Shown piece after piece: positions 35,400-44,938 of a stretch of DNA of 64,000 nt. Below the pieces are notes generated by a model. That model searched no databases. It was not told the origin of the DNA and was given only the letters and a program-made list of their open reading frames with translations. The first letter of the stretch is position 1, and each line of letters begins with the position of its first letter. Origin of the DNA: Paractinoplanes toevensis (GTDB lineage Bacteria; Actinomycetota; Actinomycetes; Mycobacteriales; Micromonosporaceae); assembly GCF_018332695.1 (NCBI RefSeq), contig NZ_BOQN01000022.1, forward strand, positions 1-64,000. The letters run 5' to 3'. A program made the position numbers and the translations under genes.

Positions 35400-36662
35400 A
35401 TGACCGCACGATCGGCGTCGAGTTCGCGTCGTCCTCGGACAGGCAAGGCAGTCGCCGGTGTGCTCGGCGCCATGCTGCTGCTGTTGCCGCTCGGCGCGGC
35501 GTCGCCGGCCGCTGCGGCCGTCCCCCTGCAGCAGGTCATGTTCGTGGGGAACAACTGGGACGGTACCGTCGACGTGATCCACTCAACCGGGGACTTCGCC
35601 GGCATCGGGCGACTCGACGTGGTGCCGGACAAGCAACAGCGGCTCTGGGAGATCTATCTGAACCCGGTCGCGCTCGGCTTCTATCTCGGTATCCAGCAGG
35701 GACCGGGCGAAGGGCACGACCAGCTGGTCGACGACATGTACGCCACGCCCGAGGGGGACGCGCTCGTCGTCTCCCGGCCCAGCTTCGCCGACGTGGTCTC
35801 GATCGATCTGGCGACCGGCGCGATCAAGTGGAGGTTCGCGGTCTCCGGCTACCGCGCCGACCACATGGCGGTCTCGCCGGACGGCACCATGGTGGCGGTC
35901 TCCGCCTCCACCTCGAACAAAGTGCATGTGCTGAACATTCGTACCGGTGCGCAGATCGCCGCCCTCGACACCGGGGACAAACCGCACGAGAACATCTTCA
36001 CCAAAGACGGCCGGTACCTGTGGAACATGTCGATCGGCGAGGTGAACACGGCGCTCGACGACCCGGGGTGGGACTGGACCAAGGGCGACCGGCACATCAC
36101 GATCGTCGACACCCGCACCTGGAAGGTCGTGAAGACCATCGACATGCGGTCGCGACTGGACGCGTTCGGCCGCTCCGACCTCTCCAACGCCGTCCGGCCG
36201 GCGGTCTTCTCGCCGGACGAGTCCAAGCTTTACTTCCAGGTCTCGTTCTTCGCCGGGGTGGTCGAGTACGACGTGGCCACCGACAAGATCACCCGGGTGG
36301 CCACCATGCCGACCAGCCCGGGAACCGACCCCGACCGCACCACCTGGGTCAACGACTCCCGGCACCACGGCCTGTCGATGAACCCGGACGGAACGAAGCT
36401 CTGTGTCGCCGGGACGATGGACAACCTCGCGATGGTCGTGGATCGGGCCACCCTCACGCCCCGCACGCCGGTTGCGGCGAGCAAGCCGTACTGGGCCACG
36501 GTCAGTGGCGACGGCAAGTCCTGTGTGATCTCCGAGTCCGGCGCTGACCAGGTGACGGCGATCGACTTCGCCACCGGCCGGAAGGTCACCTCGGTCGCGG
36601 TCGGTCACCACCCCCAGCGCGTCCGGATCGGGCGCATCGCCACCGGATGGACCGCACCCTGA
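35400..36662 (+). CDS. Secreted YVTN/beta-propeller repeat protein
   Basis: 420 residues. Signal peptide about 1-40 (basic start, hydrophobic GAMLLLLPLGAASPAAA). The rest forms a seven-bladed-type propeller with recurring SPDG / FSPDE turns and VxxID-x-TG units (VVSIDLATGAIKWRF, HMAVSPDGTMVAVSAST, VHVLNIRTGAQIAALDTGDKPHENIFTKDG, HHGLSMNPDGTKLCVAGTMDN, QVTAIDFATGRKVTSVAVGHHP). No cofactor-binding residues are obvious. Likely extracellular binding scaffold or a quinohaemoprotein-dehydrogenase-like relative without catalytic part. GGAGGT lies 5 nt before the ATG. Stands alone; a small hairpin follows the stop. Confidence 0.8.
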   Translation: MTARSASSSRRPRTGKAVAGVLGAMLLLLPLGAASPAAAAVPLQQVMFVGNNWDGTVDVIHSTGDFAGIGRLDVVPDKQQRLWEIYLNPVALGFYLGIQQGPGEGHDQLVDDMYATPEGDALVVSRPSFADVVSIDLATGAIKWRFAVSGYRADHMAVSPDGTMVAVSASTSNKVHVLNIRTGAQIAALDTGDKPHENIFTKDGRYLWNMSIGEVNTALDDPGWDWTKGDRHITIVDTRTWKVVKTIDMRSRLDAFGRSDLSNAVRPAVFSPDESKLYFQVSFFAGVVEYDVATDKITRVATMPTSPGTDPDRTTWVNDSRHHGLSMNPDGTKLCVAGTMDNLAMVVDRATLTPRTPVAASKPYWATVSGDGKSCVISESGADQVTAIDFATGRKVTSVAVGHHPQRVRIGRIATGWTAP

Positions 36663-36666
36663 GCAG

Positions 36667-36680
36667 GCGGGTCAGCCCGC
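36667..36680. terminator. Small hairpin between convergent genes
   Basis: GCGGG-TCAG-CCCGC forms a 5-bp GC stem just after the propeller gene and before the end of the GH53 gene on the other strand. Confidence 0.35.
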
Positions 36681-36713
36681 GATCGTCTTCCACGGCGCGG
36701 CCTGGGTGCCGGA

Positions 36714-37757
36714 TCAGAGGAAGCCGTCGAGGGCTGCGGTCGGGCGCCGGGAGGCTTCGTCCCACGCGGAACTGTTGTAGGCGGTGAGCGACGGATAGCC
36801 TTCCGGCTCCCAGAAGAAGGTGCCCAGGCCGCCGAAGGCCTTGATCCCCGTCACGAACGCCTTCAGCGAGTCACGCACCTGGGTCGGTTTGCCCACCGGT
36901 CCGCCGTACTCGACCTGCATGACCGGCTTGCCGTACGTGGTCTGGATGGTCTGCATGTTCGCCAGGATGCCGGGCACGTTGCCGCCCTGGCCGTAGGAGG
37001 ACAGACCGGTGATGTCCCACCTGCCGCCGTTGGACCGGTAGGCGTTGAGGAAGTTCTGAACGCCGGCCAGGTTCTGCGGTTGAGCCAGGTGCACCAATAC
37101 CGGCGTGCTCGGGAACACCAGCTTCGACATGTCGTAGGCGGCGTTCAGCAGGCCCGTCATCTGGGCCGGCTTGCTGAGGCTGCCGGTCGGCTGGCAGATG
37201 CCCGAGTTCTGCTCGTTACCGATCTTCACCCAGCCCGGCGTCACCCCGTAGTACTTGATGACGTTCAGCGAGTGGTAGACGTAGTCGTTCATCGCCTTCA
37301 ACATCTGGGCGTACGTCATGCCCGCCCACGCCGCCGGCGGGTTCTGCACACCGGCCGAATTCCACGTATCGCCGAAATGGAACCCGATGAGCACCTGCAA
37401 ACCCGCGGCCTTGGCCCGCTGGGCCATCTGCGCCGTCTCCTCGATGCTGCAGTGCCCGTTGGTGGGATGGCTGGACGGATTGACCCACGTGCGCAGGCTC
37501 ACCGCGGTGATGCCATAGTCCTTCAGGATCGACAGCAGGTCCCGCTGAACGCCGTTCTTGTCTTTCCAGACATAGCCATTGGCCTCCAGTTGGGGCAGCC
37601 AGCTGACGTCGGCCCCCTTCACAAAAGTCGCCGCCGCGTCGGCCTGGCCGCCCAGCACGGTGGCGCCCGCCGCCAGCGCTCCAGCGCCGGCTGCGGCACC
37701 GGCCAGCACGGAGCGACGCCGCAGGCCACCGCTGCTCGTCTGCCTCTTTTCCGACAT
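36714..37757 (-). CDS. GH53 arabinogalactan endo-beta-1,4-galactanase, Tat-exported
   Basis: 347 residues. Twin-arginine signal (GLRRRSVLAGAAAGAGALAAG), cleaved near QADAAA. GH53 barrel: KGADVSWLPQLEANGYVWKDKNG, the strand SLRTWVNPSS, IGFHFGDTWNSAG, acid/base Glu in VKIGNEQNSGI, and nucleophile Glu in VMQVEYGGP. It cuts beta-1,4-galactan side chains of pectin outside the cell. Length fits a single-domain enzyme without a binding module. GAGGTG precedes the ATG. It is one of several secreted plant-polysaccharide enzymes in the window but is not adjacent to a sugar regulator. Confidence 0.93.
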   Translation of the reverse strand: MSEKRQTSSGGLRRRSVLAGAAAGAGALAAGATVLGGQADAAATFVKGADVSWLPQLEANGYVWKDKNGVQRDLLSILKDYGITAVSLRTWVNPSSHPTNGHCSIEETAQMAQRAKAAGLQVLIGFHFGDTWNSAGVQNPPAAWAGMTYAQMLKAMNDYVYHSLNVIKYYGVTPGWVKIGNEQNSGICQPTGSLSKPAQMTGLLNAAYDMSKLVFPSTPVLVHLAQPQNLAGVQNFLNAYRSNGGRWDITGLSSYGQGGNVPGILANMQTIQTTYGKPVMQVEYGGPVGKPTQVRDSLKAFVTGIKAFGGLGTFFWEPEGYPSLTAYNSSAWDEASRRPTAALDGFL

Positions 37758-38176
37758 TTCAGCACCTCATGCTCAGTAGGCGGTTCCCGCCGCAGGACTA
37801 TCTTTAATGCCGCTTCCGTCCATTACTGCCAAGAAGGCGAAATTGCCGTTCAGAACTGCTCCTGGCGACCCCGGTACGCTACTCGTCAGATCGATGTCAG
37901 TCAATGGATCGAAGCGATCCTTCGGTAAGGTCCGGCCGATCTGCCACGTCGACATCATCGTGTACAACGACAACCCGACCTCCCGTCCGGGAGACCCGCG
38001 TCGGGCCCTGCCGGCGGTGGGGATTCAGCCATCCCGACCGACGTGTTGCCTGGACCACTATGGGCAGGCGCCAGAGGGCCGTCAGCCGTTCGGACACTAT
38101 TCATTGGGTTCTGTCATATTCTGAACCTTATTGCTCTATGTCGAGGCGCGCCTGTCGGCGGGGACAGAGGTTTCTC
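37758..38176. other. Intergenic region between GH53 and the hybrid kinase
   Basis: 419 bp serving two divergent genes. It holds two short inverted repeats (GGATCG-AAG-CGATCC at 37906-37920 and CTCCCG-TC-CGGGAG at 37980-37993) that may be operators or chance. No gene is supported. In-frame codons upstream of 38177 belong to the kinase frame but lack a ribosome site. Confidence 0.4.
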
Positions 38177-41100
38177 ATGGCGCTGATCCTGGTCACTTCC
38201 CTGTTTGCGTTGATCTTGCTGTGGGTGTCGTGGCGGTACCTGCAGCGCCGTGATCCGTTGCTGCGGGACGTGATGTGGATGTTCGCGTCGGTGGCGATGC
38301 TGTTCGTGATCGGCTTGGTCCGATTGTTCGTCGGTGCGCCACCACGACCACTGATGATCTTCGCGATCGGGTTGTTGCTGGCGAAACCGCTGTTCACGTT
38401 GCGGCTGGTGAGCCGGCTGCGTCCACTGCGCTCGTGGTGGTGGCCGACGAGCTTGGTGGCATGGACGTTGAGTGCTGTGCCGGTGTTGGCGTCGGCGACC
38501 CGGCCCATTCCACGGCCGGTGGTGTGGCCGGCGGTGGCGGTGTTCTTCGGCGCGGAGGTCCTCGCGGCGTGGCTGCTGGGTACCGCGGCTCGGCGGCGCG
38601 GTGGCGCGGCGCGGGTGCGGTTGTGGTGTGCGGCCGCCGGCACCGGTGTGTTCGGTACCGCTTTGCTGATCTCCGCTACCGGTGCCGCGGTGCAGGCCCG
38701 ACTGCTGGCCGTGGTCTCCGGCCTGCTCTATCTCGCGGCCTTCGTACCGCCCCGCGGGCTGCGGCGGATGTGGGCCGCAGGAGCAACGAATGCGGCCGTG
38801 CGCCGGTTGCTGGCCCTACCGGCCAGCGAGGCGGACCAGACGTGGGACAGCTATTGCCACGACGCTACGGCGGTGCTTGGCGCGGACAACGTGGTGGTCC
38901 TGATGCCGGCCGCGGATCACCGTGTGCGGGTGGTTGGTGGCGCCGCCCGGCCGGTGGACATGCTCGAATGCACAGCGGCGGGCCTGGACGAACTACTGGC
39001 GGCCGATGATCCGATCGACGCGCTGGCCGGCTGGACCCATCCGCCGGTGGTGGCGGTGATGTTCGCTCAGGCCAGCGATACCCGGTTCGTGACCGCGACC
39101 GCGGTGGACGCGCCCGGTGAGCGGGGTGCGCTGCTACTGCTCAACCGCTATCGCAGCATTTTCGCCGAGGACGACGTCGAGGCATTCACCGCACTCGCGA
39201 GTCATGCCGCAGCCTTGGCCCGGCGGGCGCAGACCTCGGCCGAACGCGAAAGCCTCGCGGCGATCGTCGAATCCTCGCACGATGCCATCATCGGCAAGAC
39301 CCTCGACGGGGTGATCACCAGCTGGAACGCCGGTGCCGAACAACTCTACGGTTACCAGCGCGACGAGGTACTCGGCCGGCACGCCTCCCTGCTGTTCCCG
39401 AACGCGCAGCAGGACGCCGAGGCGCAACTGATCCAGCGCATCACCCGCGGCGAGAACATCGACCAGTATCGCGTGGCGCGCCGCCACAAGGACGGCACCA
39501 CGATCACCGTGTCGCTGACCTTGTCACCGATCACCGACGCCACCGGCCGGGTCACCGGGGTGGCATCGATCTCCCGGGACATCACCGAACGCCAGCGCGC
39601 TGAGGCGATGTTCGAAGGACTACTGGAAGCCGCACCGGACGCGATCATCGGCGTCACCCGCGACGGCGCCATCACACTGATCAACGAGCAGGCGGAACGA
39701 CTGTTCGGCTACCGGCGGGAGGAACTCATCGGCCAACCGGTCGACGTCCTCGTGCCGCAGCGGCTACGCACCCACCACGTGCAGCACCGCGACGGCTACT
39801 CCGCCCATCCGCGTAACCGGCCGATGGGCGCCGGAGCAGCGCTGACCGCCGTGCGTAAGGACGGCACCGAGTTCCCCGCCGAGATCAGCTTGTCCTCGGT
39901 CAGCACGGATCGGGGCATGATCGTGACGACCGCTATCCGCGACGTCACGGGCCGACTGATCGCCCAGGCGGAACGCGAGCGGTTGATCGCCCAAGCCGAA
40001 CGCGACGCCGGCGAACGCCGCCTTCAGCACGCCCGCCGGCTGGAAAGCCTCGGCGAACTCGCCGGCGGGGTAGCCCACGACTTCAACAACATCCTGGCCG
40101 TGATCAGCAACTACACCGACATGGTCCTGGACACCCTGAACAGCCCGGTCCTCGAATCGGCCGAACTGGCCGAGGTCCGCAACGACCTGGGCCAGGTCAG
40201 CCGGGCCGCCGAACGGGCCGCGCGACTGACGAAACAACTGCTGGCCTTCGGGCGGCGCGACATCACCCAAGCCACCGTCCTCAGCCTCAACTACGTCATC
40301 GGTGACGTCGAACAGATGCTGCGCCGCTCCCTGGGTGAACACATCCACCTGATCACCAGCCTCGACCGGCAGCTGTGGCACGTCCACGCCGACGCCAGCC
40401 AGATCGAACAGATCCTGCTCAACCTGGCCGTCAACGCCCGCGACGCCATGCCTGGCGGCGGCACCCTGTCCATCGACACCAGCAACGCCGAACTCACCGC
40501 CGACGACAGCAGCGGCGGTACCCTCCCGCCCGGTCGCTACGTACGCATGCGGGTCAGCGACACCGGCTCCGGCATGCCACCCGACGTCATCGAACGCGCC
40601 TTCGAACCCTTCTACACCACCAAACCCAAAGGCTCCGGCACCGGACTCGGACTGGCCACCGTCTACGGCATCGCCACCGCCGGCGGCGGTGACGTGCGCC
40701 TGTACTCCGAAGCGGGCATCGGCACCACCGTCACCGTCGTCCTACCCGCCGTCGACACCCCCGCCCACACCAACCCGGCCAACACCGACACCCCCGCCGG
40801 CCCACCCGCCGACCAGCAGCCACCCCACGAAACCATCCTCATGGTCGAGGACGAGGACGACCTGCGCCAGATCACCGGCCGCGTACTGACCCGCGCCGGC
40901 TACGACGTACTCACCGCCGCGGGCGGCGCCGAAGCCATCCACCTCGCCCAAACCCACCCAAGCCCCATCGACCTGCTCCTCACCGACGTGATCATGCCCA
41001 AAATGCTCGGCAACGAAGTCGCAGCCCGGATCGCCCAGTGCCGCCCGGGCATCCCCGTGCTCTACATGTCCGGCTACGCGGAACCCGTCCTCACCGAGAA

Positions 41101-41215
41101 CGGCACCCTGCCCGACGGCGTCACCATCGTCGAGAAACCCTTCACCAGCCACGAATTGCTCGACCGCATCAGAACCGTCCTGCACCAGACCGCAAAGACC
41201 ACCGAACGGACATAA
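38177..41215 (+). CDS. Hybrid sensor histidine kinase (TM-GAF-PAS-PAS-HisKA-HATPase-REC)
   Basis: 1012 residues. An N-terminal membrane region (about 1-205, six or seven helices, starting ALILVTSLFALILLWVSW) leads to a GAF-like domain (about 215-350) and two PAS domains (SSHDAIIGKTLDGVITSWNAGAEQLYGY; AAPDAIIGVTRDGAITLINEQAERLFGY). Then comes HisKA with phospho-acceptor His634 (SLGELAGGVAHDFNNIL), the HATPase domain (NLAVNARDAMPGGG; SDTGSGMPPDV; GTGLGLATVYGI) and a receiver with Asp937 (IDLLLTDVIMP) and VEKPF. The H-D-F-N-N form is typical of single-protein PAS kinases. AGAGG precedes the ATG at 38177 by 6 nt. No response regulator is adjacent, so output may run through the receiver or a distant partner. 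Confidence 0.92.
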   Translation: MALILVTSLFALILLWVSWRYLQRRDPLLRDVMWMFASVAMLFVIGLVRLFVGAPPRPLMIFAIGLLLAKPLFTLRLVSRLRPLRSWWWPTSLVAWTLSAVPVLASATRPIPRPVVWPAVAVFFGAEVLAAWLLGTAARRRGGAARVRLWCAAAGTGVFGTALLISATGAAVQARLLAVVSGLLYLAAFVPPRGLRRMWAAGATNAAVRRLLALPASEADQTWDSYCHDATAVLGADNVVVLMPAADHRVRVVGGAARPVDMLECTAAGLDELLAADDPIDALAGWTHPPVVAVMFAQASDTRFVTATAVDAPGERGALLLLNRYRSIFAEDDVEAFTALASHAAALARRAQTSAERESLAAIVESSHDAIIGKTLDGVITSWNAGAEQLYGYQRDEVLGRHASLLFPNAQQDAEAQLIQRITRGENIDQYRVARRHKDGTTITVSLTLSPITDATGRVTGVASISRDITERQRAEAMFEGLLEAAPDAIIGVTRDGAITLINEQAERLFGYRREELIGQPVDVLVPQRLRTHHVQHRDGYSAHPRNRPMGAGAALTAVRKDGTEFPAEISLSSVSTDRGMIVTTAIRDVTGRLIAQAERERLIAQAERDAGERRLQHARRLESLGELAGGVAHDFNNILAVISNYTDMVLDTLNSPVLESAELAEVRNDLGQVSRAAERAARLTKQLLAFGRRDITQATVLSLNYVIGDVEQMLRRSLGEHIHLITSLDRQLWHVHADASQIEQILLNLAVNARDAMPGGGTLSIDTSNAELTADDSSGGTLPPGRYVRMRVSDTGSGMPPDVIERAFEPFYTTKPKGSGTGLGLATVYGIATAGGGDVRLYSEAGIGTTVTVVLPAVDTPAHTNPANTDTPAGPPADQQPPHETILMVEDEDDLRQITGRVLTRAGYDVLTAAGGAEAIHLAQTHPSPIDLLLTDVIMPKMLGNEVAARIAQCRPGIPVLYMSGYAEPVLTENGTLPDGVTIVEKPFTSHELLDRIRTVLHQTAKTTERT

Positions 41216-41220
41216 GTGGT

Positions 41221-41272
41221 GCCGACCGGGGAAGAAATGGATGCCAATCGAAGCTTCGAAGTTCTGGTCGGC
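41221..41272. terminator. Nested inverted repeats between convergent genes
   Basis: GCCGACC (41221) pairs with GGTCGGC (41266), and the region between them contains the 12-bp palindrome TCGAAGCTTCGA. The structure lies between the hybrid kinase end and the DUF4232-like gene end and may terminate both. Confidence 0.35.
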
Positions 41273-41287
41273 GGCAACCTTCGCGGA

Positions 41288-41974
41288 TCACCAGGCGACC
41301 ACGCCCGTACGGATGGGCTGCAGTGTGCCGATCTGCAGAGAAGTCATGGTGATGGCGTTCTTCTCCCCCGCGGGAAACCCTTCCAGCTCGGCGGTCTTCC
41401 CGTTGCCCGAGCTCTGCAAGTTGTACCGCAGGCTGTTGCCGACGTGGCAGGCGCTGTCGCCCTTGTCGCAGACGGTCCACTTGATGCCGGCGAACGCGCT
41501 CGTGCGGGGCTTGAGCTTGACGGTGATCGCCTCGCCCGGTTGATCGACCATCTCCAGGGGCACGCCGGTGTCCTCGTCGGCCGGATTGATCAGCGCAATC
41601 GCGAAGTGTCCCCGGACCTTGCAGGTGTGATCCGAGGAGTTGGTCACCGTGACCAGTCCCAGCCGGTGGTGTCCCACTACGGCCTGAGGCTGGAAGGTCA
41701 CGTCGAGCGTGACGTCGTTGTTGAGGCAGCCGGGCACCGTGCTCGTCTTGCCGGTCGATCCACCGGAGCCATCGGCTTGGTCCGAGCCACCGGAATCCCC
41801 TGAGTCAGCGGTCGCTTCCGGTGTGACCGACGCACCGGCGGCCTGCCCGGGCGACGTCTGACTCGGTGCGGCTGCCGCCGGCGCAGCGGCATCGTTAGCG
41901 CACGCCTGCTGGCTCAGCGCCAGACCGACGCCGATCGCGCCGAGAACCACCACGCGCAGATGGCGAGAATTCAT
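41288..41974 (-). CDS. DUF4232-like secreted lipoprotein-type protein
   Basis: 228 residues. N-terminal hydrophobic VVVLGAIGVGLALSQQACAND resembles a lipobox (Gln-Gln-Ala-Cys). A long Ala/Ser/Gly/Thr/Asp linker follows (about 30-90), then a compact beta domain with VTVTNSSDHTCKVRGHFAIALIN, AGIKWTVCDKGDSACHVGNSLRYNLQ. The paired Cys and the N-S-S-x-x-T-C-x-x-x-G pattern are those of the DUF4232 beta-sandwich found on actinobacterial cell surfaces; function unknown. AGGAG lies 6 nt before the ATG at 41974. It stands alone between the hybrid kinase and the chemoreceptor. Confidence 0.75.
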   Translation of the reverse strand: MNSRHLRVVVLGAIGVGLALSQQACANDAAAPAAAAPSQTSPGQAAGASVTPEATADSGDSGGSDQADGSGGSTGKTSTVPGCLNNDVTLDVTFQPQAVVGHHRLGLVTVTNSSDHTCKVRGHFAIALINPADEDTGVPLEMVDQPGEAITVKLKPRTSAFAGIKWTVCDKGDSACHVGNSLRYNLQSSGNGKTAELEGFPAGEKNAITMTSLQIGTLQPIRTGVVAW

Positions 41975-42195
41975 CGAAGGCTCCTGATCGAGATATGACG
42001 TACCGAAGCGCTTGTTCTCCCCGGCACCGACCACAATGCCCGCCACTGCGCGGCGGCGCGGCGGGTCGATGGTCGACTGGCACAAACGCAGGAGGAGACC
42101 GCGCGGGACGGGCGTCGTGGAAATGCTCGACGACTTACCTCTGAACGACCGCGGAGCGCCGGCACGCCGTCGTAAGCGCCTGCGCGGTTGGCGGC

Positions 42196-43818
42196 TCAGT
42201 AGCGGAAACGAGCGAGGTTGGTCTGCAGCGCGCCGGCGACCCGGGCGAGGTCGGCGGAGGTTTGTTCGGTGTTGGCGGCGGCGCTGGTGGTTTCGGCGGC
42301 TGACTGGGCCACGCCGCTGACATTGGCGCTGATCTCGGCGGAGCCGGTGGCGACCTCGGCGACGTTGCGGCTCATCTCCGTGGTGGTGGCGGTTTGCTGT
42401 TCGACGGCCGCGGCGATAGCGGTCTGGGTGTCGTTGATCTTCTGGATGACCTCGCTGATCGCGATGATCGCGGTTACCGCCGCCTGGGAGTCACCTTGGA
42501 TGGCCGATACCCGGGTGGAGATGTCCTCGGTGGCGCGGGCGGTTTCCTGGGCGAGGTCTTTGACTTCGGAGGCTACGACGGCGAAGCCTTTGCCCATCTC
42601 GCCGGCCCGGGCGGCTTCGATGGTGGCGTTCAGGGCCAGCAGGTTGGTCTGCTCGGCGATGCTGGTGATCAGTTTGACGACGTCGTCGATCTCGGCCGAG
42701 GAGGCGCCGAGTTTGTCGAGGATCTGCCGCGCCTCGGCGGTGCTGGTCACCGCGCCGGCAGCGACCTCGGCGGCGTTGGACGTCGAGCGGGCGATCTCGG
42801 AGATCGAGGCGCCGATCTGCTCGGAGCCGGCGGCGATCGTGGCGATGTTGACGCTGATCTCCTCGGCCGCGGATGAGGCTCCTTGCGCCTGACCGGCGGA
42901 ACGTTCGGCGGACTGGTTGACCGACTTCGCTACCGCGGAAAGCTCCTCGGAGGAGGACGCGAGGGTCTCGACGTTGACGCCGATCTCGCGCATCGCCGTG
43001 GTGAGCCGTTCGAGGGCGGTGTTGAGCGATCGGCCCATCTGCCCCATCTCGTCCGTGCTGCCCACGTGCAGGCGCTGGTCCATGATGCCTTCGGCGAGCC
43101 CGGCCAGCACGGCAACCGTGCGCCCCAGCGGACCGGCGATGGAACGGCTGACCAGCCAAACGATCAATCCGGAAAGTACCACCGCGAGGGCGACGAGCCC
43201 GATGATCAGCAACCTTGCCCGGCTCGCTGCCGTTTTTGACTCGGTCAGTGACTGAGCTGCGGCAGCGGATTCGATGTCACCGATCTCGTTGAGCCCGGCC
43301 GTCATCCTGGTGATCAGGGCGTCGGCGTTGGCGGTGCGCACTTTCACGAACTGGGTGGTGTTGCCGGCCATCGCCAGTGGAACGAGTTGATCGTCGCGGA
43401 CCTTCCGGTACGCCTCGAGGCTGTCGGTGACAGCTTTGACCTGTGTTTCCCGGCCGACGATGCCGGTGGCCTGATAGGCCGCCCACTGCTTGTCGAGGTC
43501 GGTGTCGAGCTGGTCGATCTGTTGTTGCGCCTTCTGCTTGTTCGTCGCGGAGTCGGCGATGAGCATGTTCAGCAGCTGGAATCTGATGAATGCCATGTCC
43601 GTTCGGACGTCGCCTACGTAGTCGATGGCCAGCAGGTTGCTCTGGTACATGTCCTCGGTGCGGTTGTTCGTCTCCTCCAGCCGCAGCACACCGACGACCC
43701 CGACGATCACGGTGAAAACACAGACCAGGCTGAAACCGGCGACAAGCTTCCCGGCTACCCGCAGGTTCCGGAACCACGACAACGGCGTCGACCGACCATC
43801 AGTTGAACCGTCAGACAC
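42196..43818 (-). CDS. Methyl-accepting chemotaxis-type receptor
   Basis: 540 residues. TM1 about 24-47 ([21 protein letters not shown]), an extracellular four-helix-bundle sensor (about 48-195), TM2 about 205-225 ([21 protein letters not shown]), a HAMP domain (about 226-285), then a long signalling coiled coil with the conserved hairpin tip [32 protein letters not shown]. It would signal through CheA/CheW, which are not in this window. It suggests motility, as in zoospore-forming actinobacteria (inference). The C-terminus has no CheR-docking pentapeptide. No neighbouring chemotaxis gene; the ligand is unknown. Confidence 0.93.
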   Translation of the reverse strand: MSDGSTDGRSTPLSWFRNLRVAGKLVAGFSLVCVFTVIVGVVGVLRLEETNNRTEDMYQSNLLAIDYVGDVRTDMAFIRFQLLNMLIADSATNKQKAQQQIDQLDTDLDKQWAAYQATGIVGRETQVKAVTDSLEAYRKVRDDQLVPLAMAGNTTQFVKVRTANADALITRMTAGLNEIGDIESAAAAQSLTESKTAASRARLLIIGLVALAVVLSGLIVWLVSRSIAGPLGRTVAVLAGLAEGIMDQRLHVGSTDEMGQMGRSLNTALERLTTAMREIGVNVETLASSSEELSAVAKSVNQSAERSAGQAQGASSAAEEISVNIATIAAGSEQIGASISEIARSTSNAAEVAAGAVTSTAEARQILDKLGASSAEIDDVVKLITSIAEQTNLLALNATIEAARAGEMGKGFAVVASEVKDLAQETARATEDISTRVSAIQGDSQAAVTAIIAISEVIQKINDTQTAIAAAVEQQTATTTEMSRNVAEVATGSAEISANVSGVAQSAAETTSAAANTEQTSADLARVAGALQTNLARFRY

Positions 43819-43988
43819 GAATTCACCCCTTCGTCGGCGACGCGGCCAAAGCGACGCGTTAAGGCGTTACACCTTCTTGTCGGCCATTACGACGTCCGGC
43901 TGAGATCGACGCCAATGGTCGGACAATGACCATTTGTCGTACAACAAGTGAATCGACGGATGCTTGGGGGTAGGCGTTCGCATTGAGG

Positions 43989-44819
43989 TCAGTCGGGCTC
44001 GCGGGCAGCGGCTGCCGACGCCGCGGCGCGGACGAGGGCTGCGACCGATGGGGACGTGCTGTGCGCCGGCCAGGCGAGTAGAAGGTTGATCGAGGGGAGG
44101 TCCGTCATCGGTACCGCGGTGAGATCGTCGCGGAGCGGCGTGGTCAGTACCCGGGGTAGGACGGCGACCTTACGTCCGAGAGCGATCAGGTGCATCAGAG
44201 TGCTGAGGCTCGGCATCTCGCCGGGTTCGCTGGGCTTGCGGTGCAGGTCTTCCCCGGCGAGGTCGGCCATCTGCAGGCTCGATCGTTGCGCGAGTGGGTG
44301 AGACGTGGGCAGGACAGCGACCGGCGCCTCGGTCAACAGGGTTTCGGTGTCGAGCTGGTCCAGATCGTCGGGCGGCGCGTACAGCAGCGCCGCATCCGCC
44401 CGTCCTTCGCGCAGTGCACGAGCGCTGTCGGCCTCGAAGATCACCTCGGCCGGCAATACGCCGGGTTCGCGTTCGTACGCGGTGAGGATGGCCGGAAGCA
44501 GGCCCCCGTCACCGCCCGGCTTCATGGCCAGCAACAGTCGCGGCTCACGGTTGCCGGCCCGCCGGGTCCGCGCCGCTGCGGCGGAAACCGCCTCCAACAC
44601 GACGTAGGCCTCGCGGGTCAATATTCGGCCGGCCTCGGTCAGCGCGACCGCGCGGCTGGTCCGCTCGAACAAGGTGACGCCCAGCTTGCGCTCCAGTTGC
44701 CGGATCGCCTTGGAAAGTGCGGGCTGGGCGATACCCAGCCGGGTCGCGGCCCGGCCGAAGTGCAGTTCGTCGGCAACTGCCGAGAAGTACGCCAGTTCCC
44801 GCGTTTCCAGCCGATCCAT
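43989..44819 (-). CDS. LysR-family transcriptional regulator
   Basis: 276 residues. N-terminal winged helix (ELAYFSAVADELHFGRAATRLGIAQPALSKAIRQLERKLGVTLFERTSRAVALTEAG), then a two-lobe effector domain (LLLAMKPGGDGGLLPAILTAYE; PVAVLPTSHPLAQRSSLQMADL; GRKVAVLPRVL). Slightly shorter than the usual 290-310 residues. Divergent from an SDR gene; the 119-bp gap holds a 16-bp palindrome, so the SDR is the probable target and the ligand may be its substrate (inference). Confidence 0.92.
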   Translation of the reverse strand: MDRLETRELAYFSAVADELHFGRAATRLGIAQPALSKAIRQLERKLGVTLFERTSRAVALTEAGRILTREAYVVLEAVSAAAARTRRAGNREPRLLLAMKPGGDGGLLPAILTAYEREPGVLPAEVIFEADSARALREGRADAALLYAPPDDLDQLDTETLLTEAPVAVLPTSHPLAQRSSLQMADLAGEDLHRKPSEPGEMPSLSTLMHLIALGRKVAVLPRVLTTPLRDDLTAVPMTDLPSINLLLAWPAHSTSPSVAALVRAAASAAAAREPD

Positions 44820-44861
44820 TCACACAGGTTATCGATCGCGTCCCGGTCGGTCTTGGACACG

Positions 44862-44877
44862 TCACCGGAACCGGTGA
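44862..44877. promoter_or_regulatory. Palindrome in the LysR/SDR divergent promoter
   Basis: TCACCGG-AA-CCGGTGA is a perfect 7-2-7 inverted repeat, 43 bp upstream of the LysR start and 62 bp upstream of the SDR start. It is a plausible LysR recognition site, although it does not show the classic T-N11-A spacing. Confidence 0.4.
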
Positions 44878-44938
44878 TGAGGTCAATGCCGGCCTGTCGA
44901 CATGTCCGGCAGCCGACCTCTGTCGAAGGAGACCCACT

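Noticed and set aside
37904..38176. N-terminal extension of the hybrid kinase
   Set aside because: It continues in frame but lacks a ribosome site and hydrophobic start; AGAGG stands before the ATG at 38177.
42718..42900. Internal repeats of the chemoreceptor gene as a possible tandem DNA repeat
   Set aside because: They follow the heptad coiled-coil coding pattern and are not exact DNA repeats.
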